Notes under the pieces: generated by a model
What the model saw: the letters and a program-made list of their open reading frames with translations, nothing else
Database searches by the model: none
What the model was told of the DNA's origin: nothing
Position numbers and translations under genes: made by a program
Source of the DNA: Rhizobium sp. PDO1-076
Lineage (GTDB): Bacteria > Pseudomonadota > Alphaproteobacteria > Rhizobiales > Rhizobiaceae
Assembly (NCBI RefSeq): GCF_000247475.1
Contig: NZ_AHZC01000408.1
Coordinates: 35-64,034 of the forward strand
DNA length: 64,000 bases
Reading direction: 5' to 3'
Shown: one piece after another, positions 52,017 through 64,000 of the stretch
Position numbering within the stretch: the first letter of the stretch is position 1
Layout: each line of letters opens with the position of its first letter

Positions 52017-52475
52017 ATGCTGAGCCGCATCGCCGCCGAACTTGGTCCCTGGAGCTGGTGGGTGCTCGGCATGATACTGCTGACCGCCGAACTCTTCCTG
52101 CCCGGCGTCTTTCTGGTCTGGATCGGCCTTGCTGCAATCGTCACCGGGCTCCTGTCATTGCTGCTCTGGGATATGGGCTTCTGGAGCTGGCAGTTGCAGC
52201 TACTGGTCTTTGCCGCGGCAGCAATTGCCGCAACTCTCGGCGGCCGCCGGCTCTTTGCCCGCAAGGATGCGCAATCGGACGAACCGTTGCTCAACCAGCG
52301 CGGTGCGAGCCTTGTCGGCCGCACCGCCGTGCTGGTCGAGCCGATCGCCGAAGGTCGCGGCCGCATCCGGCTGGATGATACATTCTGGGTGGTCAATGGC
52401 CCCGATCTACCGGCCGGCGCACGGGTCGTTGTCGTCAGCAGCAATGGCCGGGATCTGACCGTCGAGGAGGCTTGA
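52017..52475 (+). CDS. NfeD-family membrane protein
   Basis: A 152-residue partner of SPFH proteins. It has two to three membrane helices (WWVLGMILLTAELFLPGVFL near 13, then IGLAAIVTGLLSLLLWDMGF) and a soluble OB-fold NfeD domain from about 90 (GRTAVLVEPIAEGRGRIRLD). It is the short NfeD form without a protease domain. It starts 3 bases after the Band 7 gene. The stop lies inside a hairpin shared with the convergent isomerase gene. Confidence 0.9.
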   Translation: MLSRIAAELGPWSWWVLGMILLTAELFLPGVFLVWIGLAAIVTGLLSLLLWDMGFWSWQLQLLVFAAAAIAATLGGRRLFARKDAQSDEPLLNQRGASLVGRTAVLVEPIAEGRGRIRLDDTFWVVNGPDLPAGARVVVVSSNGRDLTVEEA

Positions 52476-52487
52476 TCTGCTCAAGCC
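52469..52487. terminator. Small hairpin spanning two convergent stop codons
   Basis: GGCTTGA (52469-52475), loop TCTGC, TCAAGCC (52481-52487). The stop codons of NfeD (plus) and the KdsD-like gene (minus) both lie in the stem. There is no T-run on either side. Confidence 0.45.
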
Positions 52488-53476
52488 ACCCCGATCCGCA
52501 GCAGATCGTGGAAATGGATGAGCCCAACCGGGCAATGGTTTTCATCCACCACAAGCAAAGCCCCGATGCCGTGCTTGTTGATCATTGCCGCAGCGGTGGA
52601 CGCCAGCGCTGCGCCGTCGATCACCTTGGGATTGCGGGTCATCACGTCATCGACATCGAGGACCGACAGATCCCGCGCCAGGTGACGCGCCATATCGCCT
52701 TCGGTGACGATGCCACAGAGCTTGCCTTCAGCGTCGATCACGCCGACGCAGCCAAACCGCTTGCTCGACAGGATCTTGACCGCATCCGGCATCGAGGTGC
52801 CAAGCGCGACCAGGGGAACCCGGTCACCGGTATGCATGATATCGCGCACATGGGTCAGGCTCGCGCCGAGTTTTCCGCCCGGATGAAACGTGCGGAAATC
52901 GCTGGGTGAAAAGCCGCGCGCCTCAAGCAGCGCAATCGCGATCGCATCACCCATGGCCAATTGCAGGACCGCAGACGAGGTCGGCGCCAGTCCATGCGGA
53001 CAGGCTTCCTGGACCTTGGGCATCAGCAGAACCACATCTGCATTGCGCGCCAGCGTAGATTGCTCCCCCGCCGTCATCGCGATCAAGGGAATGGAAAAGC
53101 GGCGCGAAAAATTGACGATGCCCTGCAACTCGGCGGTCTCGCCCCCCCAGGACATGGCAAGGATCGCGTCATCGGCGCCGATCATGCCGAGATCGCCATG
53201 ATTGGCTTCGGCCGGATGCACGAAAAAGGCCGGCGTGCCGGTCGAGGCAAGCGTCGCGGCAATCTTGGTGCCTATATGGCCGCTCTTGCCGACGCCGGTG
53301 ACGATGACACGACCGGCAATATCGCCGATCACTTTTACCGCATTGCAGAACGGCTGCGCCAATGGCCCGGCCAGGGCCTCCTCAAGCGCAAGCAGTCCGG
53401 CCCGTTCGGTCGAGACAACACGGATGGCCGACTCGATGGCGCCAGCTTCGACAAGATTGACAGCACGTTTGATCAT
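52481..53476 (-). CDS. kdsD: KpsF/GutQ-type arabinose-5-phosphate isomerase
   Basis: Converts ribulose 5-phosphate to arabinose 5-phosphate, the first step towards KDO of lipopolysaccharide. The 331-residue protein has an SIS domain (VIVTGVGKSGHIGTKIAATL near 57, then FFVHPAEANHGDLGMI near 83 and LAMSWGGETAEL near 105) and two CBS domains (about 205-260 and 275-330). The His in FRTFHPGGKLGASL near 198 is typical. ATG 53476 with GGGAA upstream is taken; ATG 53488 is an alternative, and the open frame continues to 53596. Confidence 0.9.
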   Translation of the reverse strand: MIKRAVNLVEAGAIESAIRVVSTERAGLLALEEALAGPLAQPFCNAVKVIGDIAGRVIVTGVGKSGHIGTKIAATLASTGTPAFFVHPAEANHGDLGMIGADDAILAMSWGGETAELQGIVNFSRRFSIPLIAMTAGEQSTLARNADVVLLMPKVQEACPHGLAPTSSAVLQLAMGDAIAIALLEARGFSPSDFRTFHPGGKLGASLTHVRDIMHTGDRVPLVALGTSMPDAVKILSSKRFGCVGVIDAEGKLCGIVTEGDMARHLARDLSVLDVDDVMTRNPKVIDGAALASTAAAMINKHGIGALLVVDENHCPVGLIHFHDLLRIGVA

Positions 53477-53643
53477 GGCAGTTCCCATACTGCGTTTGCC
53501 CGATCCTGTCCACCGAAGCACCTCGCCGGCATCGCGGGCGGGCGCGATGGTCTCGTCATGGGCGATTGCTCGGGATCGAAACCAAACATTAACCACCTCG
53601 CTTTACGTTTGGGTAAGCATTTCAGATCGCCAGGCGTAAATTC

Positions 53644-55188
53644 ATGGGTATCGACAAGAACACGGGACTGCGCGGCGCCGGCCGCCTCGGCTTGCATGCC
53701 GCAGCCGGCCTGCTGGCAACCCATGTCTTTGCCCTGCCCGTGCCTGCCTTCGCCCAGCAGGCAACGGCTACCAAGCCATCCAGCGCAGCCGTCTCGACGA
53801 CACAGCAGGCAGCAGCAACCCAGCCTGCAGGCGCCGATGATCTTTATGCGACCGGGGACGATACGCAGAACGCGGACGGCACCACCACCGGGACCATCCC
53901 GGACGAAGGCACCTTGCCCGGGACCCCTTTGGCTGCACCATTGAACGATCCCATGGTCGAAGCAGATGGTGGCATTGCCCAGGATCCGGATTTCGCTCGC
54001 CAAAACCTGCGGGAAACCCGCCTCGACGACCCCACTGCTGCCAGGATCCGGCGTGAGGACGACAAGACGCCCGGCATCCGGCTCGGCACCATGGTGCTGC
54101 GTCCGTCGATCAGCCAGGCCATCGGAAGCGAGACTTCGGACGACGGCGCGGGACGCGAAACCCGAATCTTCTCCGAGACCGGACTGAAGGGCACGCTGAC
54201 ATCCGACTGGTCCCGTCACCAGTTGACGATTGGCGGCGAAGGTTACTGGCAGAACACCATTTCCGGCGACACCGAAGACAAGCCGCGTGCCAATATCAAT
54301 GCAGACCTTCGGCTCGACCTCGCCGATGACACCATTGCCAACATCACCGGCGGCTATAACTACAGTCGCGAAGACACCGACGATCCAAACGCCGTTGCCG
54401 GCGCCAGCGCGCAATCGGCGGTCAACCAGTTCGACGCCGGCCTCTCGATTGAACGGGATCTCGGCCTGTTGCGCGGCTCGATTGCCGGGGACATCACACG
54501 CTGGCAATATTCCGACGTAAAGCTGTCCGATGGCTCGACCCTGTCGCGAAGTGATCGAGACCGCATGCGCTCGACCGTCAGTGCCCGCGTCGGCTACGAA
54601 CTGTCCCCTGCCCTGACACCTTTCGTCGAGGGAACGATCGGCCGCATTTCCTATGATGACACCGTTGATGCCAATGGCTACGAGCGCTCGGCAGATGTTT
54701 ATGCCGCCAAGGTCGGTGTAGCCGTTGATCTCGGCGAGAAACTGCGTGGCGAATTGGGCGTCGGCCATGAGCGCCAACGCTACGACGACAGCCGCTTGGC
54801 AGAATTGTCGGCCCTCACGGTGGACGGCAACCTCTACTGGTCGCCGCAGGAAGGCACCGATATCGACCTGGTGGTCGAGACCTATGTCGATCCATCGACC
54901 ACCGCCGGCGTCAACGGAGCACGGGTTCACCGGCTGACGGCCAAGCTGGAGCATGATCTGCGCAGCAATCTCGTCGCGCGCCTGTCTTCGGGCCTGACCC
55001 TGACGAACTATGATGGTGTAGGAGAAACGGGCAACAGCACCGGCTATCTTGCAGGTGCCGGCCTGACCTGGAGCATCAATCGCTACCTGGATGCCACAGC
55101 CGACCTGAATTACGAGCGAACGGACTACAAATACGGCGGCGAGAGCAGCGATCTGACAGCCCTTGTCGGACTGACCGCCAAGCGTTGA
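53644..55188 (+). CDS. Putative outer-membrane beta-barrel protein (BBP2-like)
   Basis: A 514-residue protein with an N-terminal export signal (LHAAAGLLATHVFALPVPAFAQ), a low-complexity linker rich in Ala, Thr and Gln (about 40-110), and from about 140 alternating amphipathic strands (HQLTIGGEGYWQNTISGD, RSTVSARVGYELSPALTPFV), ending with a strand near LTALVGLTAKR. This pattern fits the putative beta-barrel porin 2 family. There is no obvious C-terminal Phe. Its function is unknown; exopolysaccharide export has been suggested for relatives, and galU lies next door on the other strand. Confidence 0.75.
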   Translation: MGIDKNTGLRGAGRLGLHAAAGLLATHVFALPVPAFAQQATATKPSSAAVSTTQQAAATQPAGADDLYATGDDTQNADGTTTGTIPDEGTLPGTPLAAPLNDPMVEADGGIAQDPDFARQNLRETRLDDPTAARIRREDDKTPGIRLGTMVLRPSISQAIGSETSDDGAGRETRIFSETGLKGTLTSDWSRHQLTIGGEGYWQNTISGDTEDKPRANINADLRLDLADDTIANITGGYNYSREDTDDPNAVAGASAQSAVNQFDAGLSIERDLGLLRGSIAGDITRWQYSDVKLSDGSTLSRSDRDRMRSTVSARVGYELSPALTPFVEGTIGRISYDDTVDANGYERSADVYAAKVGVAVDLGEKLRGELGVGHERQRYDDSRLAELSALTVDGNLYWSPQEGTDIDLVVETYVDPSTTAGVNGARVHRLTAKLEHDLRSNLVARLSSGLTLTNYDGVGETGNSTGYLAGAGLTWSINRYLDATADLNYERTDYKYGGESSDLTALVGLTAKR

Positions 55189-55213
55189 GCCTGGCGGCCA
55201 GAGAATCGGACGT

Positions 55214-56101
55214 TTATTTCAACGCAGCCAGAAGCGCCTTGAGCTGTTCCTCGATCGCCGGACGGATATCGGGGCGTTCGATGGCAAACGATACGTTGGC
55301 CAGGATGAAACCATCCTTGGCGCCGCAGTCGAAGGTCTGGCCCTTGAAGTGATAGCCGGAAAACGACTGGTCCTTGGCAAGCTTCAGCATGCCGTCTGTC
55401 AACTGGATTTCATTTCCGGCGCCACGTTCCTGCGTCGACAGAATATCGAAGATCTCAGGCTGCAGGATATAACGGCCGTTGATGAAGAAATTCGAGGGTG
55501 CCGTGCCCTTGGCTGGCTTTTCGACCATTTCGGTGATCTTGAAGCCGCCTTCGAGCGCCTCGCCGACACCGACGATGCCGTATTTGTGCGCCTGATCCGG
55601 CGTGCATTCCTCGACGGCCACGATATTGCCGCCGGTTTTCTCGTAGAGTTCGACCATGCCCTTGAGGCAAGCCTTCTCGCCGCGCATGATCATGTCCGGC
55701 AGCAGCAGCGCGAAGGGCTCGTGGCCGACGATATCGCGGGCACACCAGACAGCGTGGCCGAGACCCAACGGTTCCTGCTGACGCGTGAAGCTCGTCTGGC
55801 CGGCAGTCAGCTGGAGCGAATCGAGCAGCGAAAGCTCGGCATTCTTGTTGCGCGACTTCAGCGTCTGCTCAAGCTCGAACTGGATGTCGAAATAGTCTTC
55901 GATGACCGCCTTGCCACGCCCTGTGACAAAAACGAAGTGCTCGATGCCCGCTTCGATGGCCTCGTCGACCACATACTGGATGACCGGCTTGTCTACGACC
56001 GTCAGCATTTCCTTCGGCACGGCCTTGGTGGCAGGAAGGAAGCGAGTGCCGAGACCGGCGACGGGGAAAACTGCTTTGCGGAGCTTATTCGGTTGAACCA
56101 C
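55214..56101 (-). CDS. galU: UTP-glucose-1-phosphate uridylyltransferase
   Basis: Makes UDP-glucose, precursor for polysaccharides and lipopolysaccharide. The 295-residue protein has the nucleotidyltransferase start [20 protein letters not shown] near 9, [18 protein letters not shown] near 33, [16 protein letters not shown] near 111 and [11 protein letters not shown] near 131. The ATG is preceded by GGAGG. It is a single gene divergent from the transglycosylase gene. Confidence 0.96.
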   Translation of the reverse strand: MVQPNKLRKAVFPVAGLGTRFLPATKAVPKEMLTVVDKPVIQYVVDEAIEAGIEHFVFVTGRGKAVIEDYFDIQFELEQTLKSRNKNAELSLLDSLQLTAGQTSFTRQQEPLGLGHAVWCARDIVGHEPFALLLPDMIMRGEKACLKGMVELYEKTGGNIVAVEECTPDQAHKYGIVGVGEALEGGFKITEMVEKPAKGTAPSNFFINGRYILQPEIFDILSTQERGAGNEIQLTDGMLKLAKDQSFSGYHFKGQTFDCGAKDGFILANVSFAIERPDIRPAIEEQLKALLAALK

Positions 56102-56303
56102 ACATTCCTCCTGGAGGATCTAATCGATTAACGTCGTCACGGCGCGGGGCCTTCACTACTATACATTTGCAGTGAATTCGCAAAGATGGTGCGAGAGCAA
56201 ACCGCGCATGGTAAAGAGTTTGTTGACGCAATAGCATTAACCTAGGGTGAACAGCATTAGTTCCAGCTGTCGAACGAACCGTAGAACGAACGGGGAGATG
56301 CCC

Positions 56304-57515
56304 ATGAACCGACACCATCCCAGCCTTCTCGGCGCAATTGTCCTGACCATCGCCACCAGCATGATGCCGGTGCAGGCCCAGGCAGACGCCGGATTCCAGA
56401 AGTGGATCAATGGCTTCTACAGCACGGCCGCAAAAAGCGGCATCACCGAGCGCACCTATCGCCAGGCCTTTGCCGGCGTGACCGCGCCGGATGAATTTGT
56501 CCTGGAAAAGGCGGCCTATCAGCCCGAATTCAAGTCGCAGATCTGGGATTACCTGGATAGTCGCGTCAATCCCTATACCGTCAAAGTCGGTCAGGAGATG
56601 ATCGCCAAACACGGCCGCACGCTCGCGGCCCTGGAAAAGCATTTCGGCGTCGACAAGCATATCATCGTCGCCATCTGGTCTATGGAGTCGAATTACGGCG
56701 CCGCCCTCGAGCGCCCCGACCGCCTGCACAACGTCCCGCGTTCGCTGGCCACCCTCGCCTATGCCGACAAGAAGCGCGCCAAATATGCCCGAACCCAGCT
56801 GATCGCGGCCCTGAAAATGTTGCAGAACGGCGATGTCAGCAACAAGAACCTCATGGGGTCTTGGGCCGGCGCCATGGGTCACACCCAGTTCATTCCGTCA
56901 AGCTATCTGCTCTATGGCGTCGATGCCGATGGCAATGGCGAGAAGGACATCTGGCACTCCATTCCCGATGCGCTGGCCACCGCGTCCAACCTGCTTGCCA
57001 AGAACAACTGGCAAACGGGCAAGACCTGGGGCTATGAGACCGTGGTGCCGAACGGCGGCAGCACCTATGCCGGCCAGACCAAGACGCTTGCGCAATGGCA
57101 GGCTCTGGGCTTTGTCCGGCCCACGGGCAAGGGCTTCAAGAATGGTGCGGAACGCGCCGAGTTGAAGCTTCTCGGAGGCGCCAACGGCCCTGGCTTCCTG
57201 ATGACCAAGAACTTCTTCGTCCTCAAGCGCTACAATGCCGCCGACAGCTATGCGCTCGGCGTCGGCCTGCTGGCCGATGAATTGGCCGGTTATGGCGGTA
57301 TGAAGCAGAGTTGGCCGCGCCCGCAGGGCACGCTCGACATCAAGGAAAAGTTCGAGTTGCAGACCCGCATGCAGGCGCTTGGCTATTACGATGGCAAGAT
57401 CGACGGCAATTTCGGTTCCGGTTCGAAGGCGGCAATCTCGGCCATCCAGGGGCGCCTCGGCATGTCCGTCGATGGCCAGCCATCGCGTCCGCTTCTGGAC
57501 GCCCTGAGAAACTGA
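56304..57515 (+). CDS. Lytic murein transglycosylase (MltB type)
   Basis: A secreted enzyme of about 403 residues that cleaves peptidoglycan glycan strands. A signal peptide (LLGAIVLTIATSMMPVQAQA) precedes the SLT_2/MltB domain, whose catalytic Glu lies in IVAIWSMESNYGAALERPD near 127 and which also has GSWAGAMGHTQFIPSSYLLY near 187. The C-terminal 60 residues are a peptidoglycan-binding type 1 domain (LQTRMQALGYYDGKIDGNFG). ATG 56304 is 6 bases after GGGGAG. The DUF459 gene follows about 105 bases on. Confidence 0.92.
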   Translation: MNRHHPSLLGAIVLTIATSMMPVQAQADAGFQKWINGFYSTAAKSGITERTYRQAFAGVTAPDEFVLEKAAYQPEFKSQIWDYLDSRVNPYTVKVGQEMIAKHGRTLAALEKHFGVDKHIIVAIWSMESNYGAALERPDRLHNVPRSLATLAYADKKRAKYARTQLIAALKMLQNGDVSNKNLMGSWAGAMGHTQFIPSSYLLYGVDADGNGEKDIWHSIPDALATASNLLAKNNWQTGKTWGYETVVPNGGSTYAGQTKTLAQWQALGFVRPTGKGFKNGAERAELKLLGGANGPGFLMTKNFFVLKRYNAADSYALGVGLLADELAGYGGMKQSWPRPQGTLDIKEKFELQTRMQALGYYDGKIDGNFGSGSKAAISAIQGRLGMSVDGQPSRPLLDALRN

Positions 57516-57620
57516 TCCGGGGCGGCCAAGCCGCCACTGACTTGGCCATTGACTTGGAAAGCCGCGCGATCCAAATACGGTGATCGCGCGGCTTTTAGTC
57601 TGCAAATCAAGGCGAGTGAC

Positions 57621-58832
57621 ATGGCATCGAGACGACAGCGTCTTATCCTCAGCCGTATTGGCGCGCTGGTCCTGTCGGCAGTGCTGATCGCGACCACCCT
57701 GCTTTCCACGCCCGCCGAAGCCCAGCAATATGAGCGTCGGCGCAACCTGTTCGACATGCTTTTCGGCGCCCGGGAGCCCGAATATATCCCGCCGCGCGAA
57801 GTGCAGAAACCGATCCGCGAAGTCCGGCCGCGCAAGAAGACGGCCGGCAGCGTCACCAAGATCAAGACGAAGAACCCGGCAACCGGTGCGGCCGCAGTCG
57901 CACCACCGCCCGACAAGCTTGAAAACGCCAAGACAGTGCTGGTCATCGGCGACTTTGTTGCCGGTGGCTTGGGCGATGGTCTGAAGACGGCGTTCGAGAC
58001 CGCGCCCGGCGTCAAAGTCGAGACGCGATCCAATGGCTCGTCCGGCCTGGTGCGCGTCGACTATTATGACTGGATCGGCGAACTCCCGGCACTGATCGAG
58101 ACACTGAAACCAAGTGTGGTCGTGGTTCAGATCGGAGCCAACGACCGTCAGCAGATCATTGCACCAGACGCCAAGCTGGATTTTCGCACCGACGCCTGGT
58201 TCACCGCTTACGAGCAGCGTGTCAATCGTCTGGCAGAAGTGGTGACGCGAACCAAGACGCCGTTGATCTGGGTCGGCCTACCGGCCTTCAGACCGCAGAA
58301 CATGACAGCCGATGCGCTGAGACTGAACACGCTCTACCGCGCCTCCGTCGAGCGCCAGAAGGGCGAATTCATCGATGTCTGGGACGGCTTCGTCGACCAG
58401 GACGGCCGCTTCATCATCACCGGCTCGGATATCAACGGCCAGCCCGTGCGCCTGCGCGGCACCGACGGCATCGGCTTCACGGCACCCGGCAAGCGCAAGC
58501 TCGCCTTCTATGTGGAGAAGTCTGTGCGGCGCCATCTCGGCGACATGACCAGCCCGGACCTTGTCCGGCTCGACGCCAGCAACCTGCCGGAACTGGTCAA
58601 CATGCCGCCATCCGAGATGAAAAGTATCGTCTCGACGCCGCCGATGGACCTCTTCGATCCCGAGCTGGACGGCGCCACCGAACTGCTCGGTGGCCAACCG
58701 ATGCCCGCCTCGACCTTGATCACAGCCCGCGAGCAGCTGGTGCAGAACGGCCGGTTGCCGGACCCACCGGCCGGACGCGTCGATGACGTGCGCTTGCCCA
58801 TAGCGGCCGCTGCCCCGACTATCACCCGCTGA
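57621..58832 (+). CDS. DUF459 SGNH-hydrolase-like protein, catalytic residues apparently missing
   Basis: A secreted protein of about 403 residues. After a signal peptide (LVLSAVLIATTLLSTPAEA) comes a basic linker (about 35-100) and an SGNH-like fold. The block I motif reads VLVIGDFVAGGLGDGL near 110, with Phe where the nucleophile Ser of GDS should be. Block III GANDR is present near 173. Block V reads DGIGFTAPGKRKL near 285, with no His in the usual DGxHxTxxG. Thus both Ser and His appear absent. ATG 57621 has GGCGAG upstream. It follows the transglycosylase gene, hinting at a cell-wall role. Confidence 0.75.
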   Translation: MASRRQRLILSRIGALVLSAVLIATTLLSTPAEAQQYERRRNLFDMLFGAREPEYIPPREVQKPIREVRPRKKTAGSVTKIKTKNPATGAAAVAPPPDKLENAKTVLVIGDFVAGGLGDGLKTAFETAPGVKVETRSNGSSGLVRVDYYDWIGELPALIETLKPSVVVVQIGANDRQQIIAPDAKLDFRTDAWFTAYEQRVNRLAEVVTRTKTPLIWVGLPAFRPQNMTADALRLNTLYRASVERQKGEFIDVWDGFVDQDGRFIITGSDINGQPVRLRGTDGIGFTAPGKRKLAFYVEKSVRRHLGDMTSPDLVRLDASNLPELVNMPPSEMKSIVSTPPMDLFDPELDGATELLGGQPMPASTLITAREQLVQNGRLPDPPAGRVDDVRLPIAAAAPTITR

Positions 58833-58864
58833 CGCGGATCAGCCGGACAATCCGGGCAAACAAA

Positions 58865-58892
58865 AAAGGGCCGCCCGAAGGCGACCCTTTCG
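58865..58892. terminator. Terminator between the DUF459 gene and gltD
   Basis: AGGG-CGCC and GGCG-CCCT pair around CGAA with one internal mismatch, with A residues on the left and TTT on the right, so it can serve both convergent genes. Confidence 0.65.
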
Positions 58893-58910
58893 TACAAGTA
58901 TCCTGACCCC

Positions 58911-60365
58911 TTACCTTGGCAGAACGCTTGATCCCATCAGAGCCTCGTCGATGGCGCGGGCCGCCTGGCGGCCTTCACGGATCGCCCAGACGACCAGTGA
59001 TTGGCCACGGCGCACGTCGCCGGCTGCCCAGAGCTTATCAACGGACGTCTTGTAGTCCTTGTCGTCGGCCACGACATTGGTCGAGCCGCGACGGTCTGTG
59101 TTGAGCGTCAACTGGCCATTCATTTCCTTCAGCACGCTGTCGGTGAACGGACCAGAGAAGCCGATGGCGATGAAGCCAAGATCGGCCTTGATGATGAACT
59201 CTGTGCCCGGGATCGGCTTGCGCTTGTCGTCGACCTGGCAGCACTTCACGCCGGTTAGTATGCCGTCTTCGCCGACAAATTCGAGCGTCGCCACCTGGAA
59301 CTCGCGGTTTGCACCTTCGGCCTGGCTGGACGAGGTACGCATCTTGGTCGCCCAGAATGGCCAGATCGCCAGCTTGTCTTCTGTCTGCGGCGGACGCGGG
59401 CGGATGTCGAGCTGGGTCACCTTCACGGCACCCTGGCGGAAGGCTGTGCCGACGCAGTCGGACGCCGTATCACCACCGCCGACGACCACGACATGCTTGC
59501 CGCCGGCCAGGATCGGATCGGACGGCCAGCCGTTGCTGTCGATATTTTCGCGGCCGACGCGGCGGTTCTGCTGCACAAGATACGGCATGGCATCATGTAC
59601 GCCATGCAGCTCGACGCCGGGAATGCCGGCCTCGCGCGGCGTTTCCGAGCCACCGCAGTAGAGCACTGCATCGTAGTCGGCACGCAGTGACTCGACCGTG
59701 ACATCGACGCCGACATTGACGCCGTAATGGAAGGTGACATTTTCACCCTTCATCTGCTCGACGCGGCGATCGATGAAGTTCTTCTCCATCTTGAAATCCG
59801 GAATGCCGTAGCGCAACAGGCCACCGGCCTTAGTCTCGCGCTCAAACACATGCACTTCATGGCCGGCGCGGCCAAGCTGCTGGGCAGCCGCCAAACCAGA
59901 GGGACCCGATCCGATGATCGCGACCTTCTTGCCCGTATGGATGGTTGCCGGCTGCGGCACGATGAAGCCCAGCTCATAGGCCTTGTCGGCGATCGCCTGC
60001 TCGACCGTCTTGATCGCCACCGGCGCATCTTCGAGGTTCAGCGTGCAGGCTTCCTCGCATGGCGCCGGACAGACGCGGCCGGTGAATTCCGGGAAGTTGT
60101 TGGTGGAATGGAGGTTGCGGATCGCCTCTTCCCACTTGTTGTTATAGACGAGGTCGTTCCAGTCCGGGATCTGGTTGTGCACAGGGCAGCCGGTCGGACC
60201 ATGGCAATAGGGAATGCCGCAATCCATGCAGCGCGCCGCCTGCTTGGTGACTTCAGGATCCGACATGGGGATCGTGAATTCGCGGAAATGGCGAATGCGG
60301 TCGGAGGCCGGCTGATACTTCGCCACCTGCCGGTCGATTTCCATGAAACCTGTAACCTTGCCCAT
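58911..60365 (-). CDS. gltD: Glutamate synthase, small (beta) subunit
   Basis: NADPH-oxidising subunit of glutamate synthase, 484 residues. The N-terminal iron-sulphur cysteines are in ARCMDCGIPYCHGPTGCPV near 38 and CPAPCEEACTLN near 98. FAD-binding GSGPSGLAAAQQLGRAGHEV is near 152 and the NADPH-binding GGGDTASDCVGTAFR near 297. It passes electrons to the GltB subunit encoded upstream. A RIME-like repeat sits in the 176 bases between the two genes. Confidence 0.96.
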   Translation of the reverse strand: MGKVTGFMEIDRQVAKYQPASDRIRHFREFTIPMSDPEVTKQAARCMDCGIPYCHGPTGCPVHNQIPDWNDLVYNNKWEEAIRNLHSTNNFPEFTGRVCPAPCEEACTLNLEDAPVAIKTVEQAIADKAYELGFIVPQPATIHTGKKVAIIGSGPSGLAAAQQLGRAGHEVHVFERETKAGGLLRYGIPDFKMEKNFIDRRVEQMKGENVTFHYGVNVGVDVTVESLRADYDAVLYCGGSETPREAGIPGVELHGVHDAMPYLVQQNRRVGRENIDSNGWPSDPILAGGKHVVVVGGGDTASDCVGTAFRQGAVKVTQLDIRPRPPQTEDKLAIWPFWATKMRTSSSQAEGANREFQVATLEFVGEDGILTGVKCCQVDDKRKPIPGTEFIIKADLGFIAIGFSGPFTDSVLKEMNGQLTLNTDRRGSTNVVADDKDYKTSVDKLWAAGDVRRGQSLVVWAIREGRQAARAIDEALMGSSVLPR

Positions 60366-60402
60366 GTCTAATTCCTCTAATCCACTCGTATTTGTCGAAA
60401 GT

Positions 60403-60532
60403 GCCCCTCATCCGCCTACCGGCACCTTCTCCCCGCGAGCGGGGAGCAGGACCTTGCCGCGCCGCTGGCGGCCCCCCTCGCCCCGTTTACGGGGAGAGGG
60501 TCGCAAAGCGAAGCGGAGGCGGGGTGAGGGGC
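60403..60532. repeat. RIME-like intergenic palindromic repeat between gltB and gltD
   Basis: About 130 bases bounded by GCCCCTCA (60403-60410) and its complement TGAGGGGC (60525-60532). Inside are CTCCCCGC-GA-GCGGGGAG (60429-60446) and CCCCG-TTTA-CGGGG near 60481-60494. Length, ends and inner palindromes match my recollection of RIME elements scattered between genes in rhizobia. It would be transcribed in the gltBD mRNA and could fold into strong hairpins. Confidence 0.7.
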
Positions 60533-60541
60533 GGACCAAAA

Positions 60542-64000
<3,459 letters not shown>

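Noticed and set aside
53580-53600. TTAACCAC near 53588 as a CtrA site for the barrel protein gene
   Set aside because: Only one half-site is present; the second TTAA at the right distance is missing.

Overview
The window is a contiguous piece of a GC-rich alphaproteobacterial chromosome, most likely from the family Rhizobiaceae (Rhizobium/Agrobacterium/Sinorhizobium relatives). Supporting signs are the cell-cycle genes rcdA and gapR, a run of small alphaproteobacterial conserved families (DUF1192, DUF1244, DUF1036, YdcH/DUF465), homospermidine synthase, an Omp10-type lipoprotein, an HWE-family kinase, a CtrA-type TTAA-N7-TTAA box and a RIME-like intergenic repeat. I see no rRNA, tRNA, CRISPR array, insertion sequence, integrase or phage gene. 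This is mostly core chromosome, with one small accessory island (hicAB).

Layout. 1-0.85 kb: the end of an HWE histidine kinase and a receiver-only response regulator. 1.1-5.5 kb: a K+/H+ antiporter, then glycolytic pgk and class I fba, each preceded by a conspicuous inverted repeat. 5.7-11 kb: a PACE efflux protein, a PhzF-like protein, an MFS transporter with a DUF1192 protein, a candidate sRNA, rcdA behind a CtrA box, and a patatin-like lipase. 11-16.2 kb: rpmE, an MsbA-like ABC exporter, an orphan TctC-type binding protein and an FAD dehydrogenase. 16.3-22.6 kb (minus strand): an OmpA/MotB-like plus MotA/TolQ-like motor pair, suhB, an MgtC/DUF4010 membrane protein, a Sel1-repeat protein and a ThiE-like protein. 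23-28 kb: ArsR regulator, two divergent YdcH proteins, purEK, rpmJ, a TPR protein and an alpha/beta hydrolase. 28-35.5 kb: pyk with a DUF1036 gene, N-formylglutamate amidohydrolase, DUF1244, gapR, a DUF882 peptidase-like protein and a degenerate NtrC-type regulator. 35.7-43 kb: pepF, pabB, a pabC-like gene, a YciI protein, hicAB, a DUF3445 protein and homospermidine synthase. 43-47.7 kb: omp10-like lipoprotein, a 5'-nucleotidase with LysM, hemH, and an ArsR-SRPBCC operon. 48-53.5 kb: a periplasmic Cache-like protein with an MCP, an SPFH-NfeD pair and a KdsD-like isomerase. 53.6-64 kb: a beta-barrel protein, galU, a lytic transglycosylase, an SGNH-like protein lacking its catalytic residues, and gltD with the 3' three quarters of gltB.

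Functional themes are central carbon metabolism (pgk, fba, pyk, galU), nitrogen and one-carbon metabolism (gltBD, purEK, pabBC), cell-cycle and nucleoid control (rcdA, gapR), and envelope maintenance (transglycosylase, DUF882, motor pair, KdsD, barrel protein). No unmistakable new multi-gene system is visible. The most rewarding leads are the apparently frameshifted hicA, the NtrC-type regulator without a GAFTGA loop, the candidate anti-Shine-Dalgarno sRNA at about 9.0 kb, the ArsR operon with twin operators and a probable leaderless start, the Cache-protein/MCP pair, the SGNH protein without Ser or His, and the MotA/OmpA-like motor pair. All functional assignments rest on reading the sequence and recalled family features; no database search was run.
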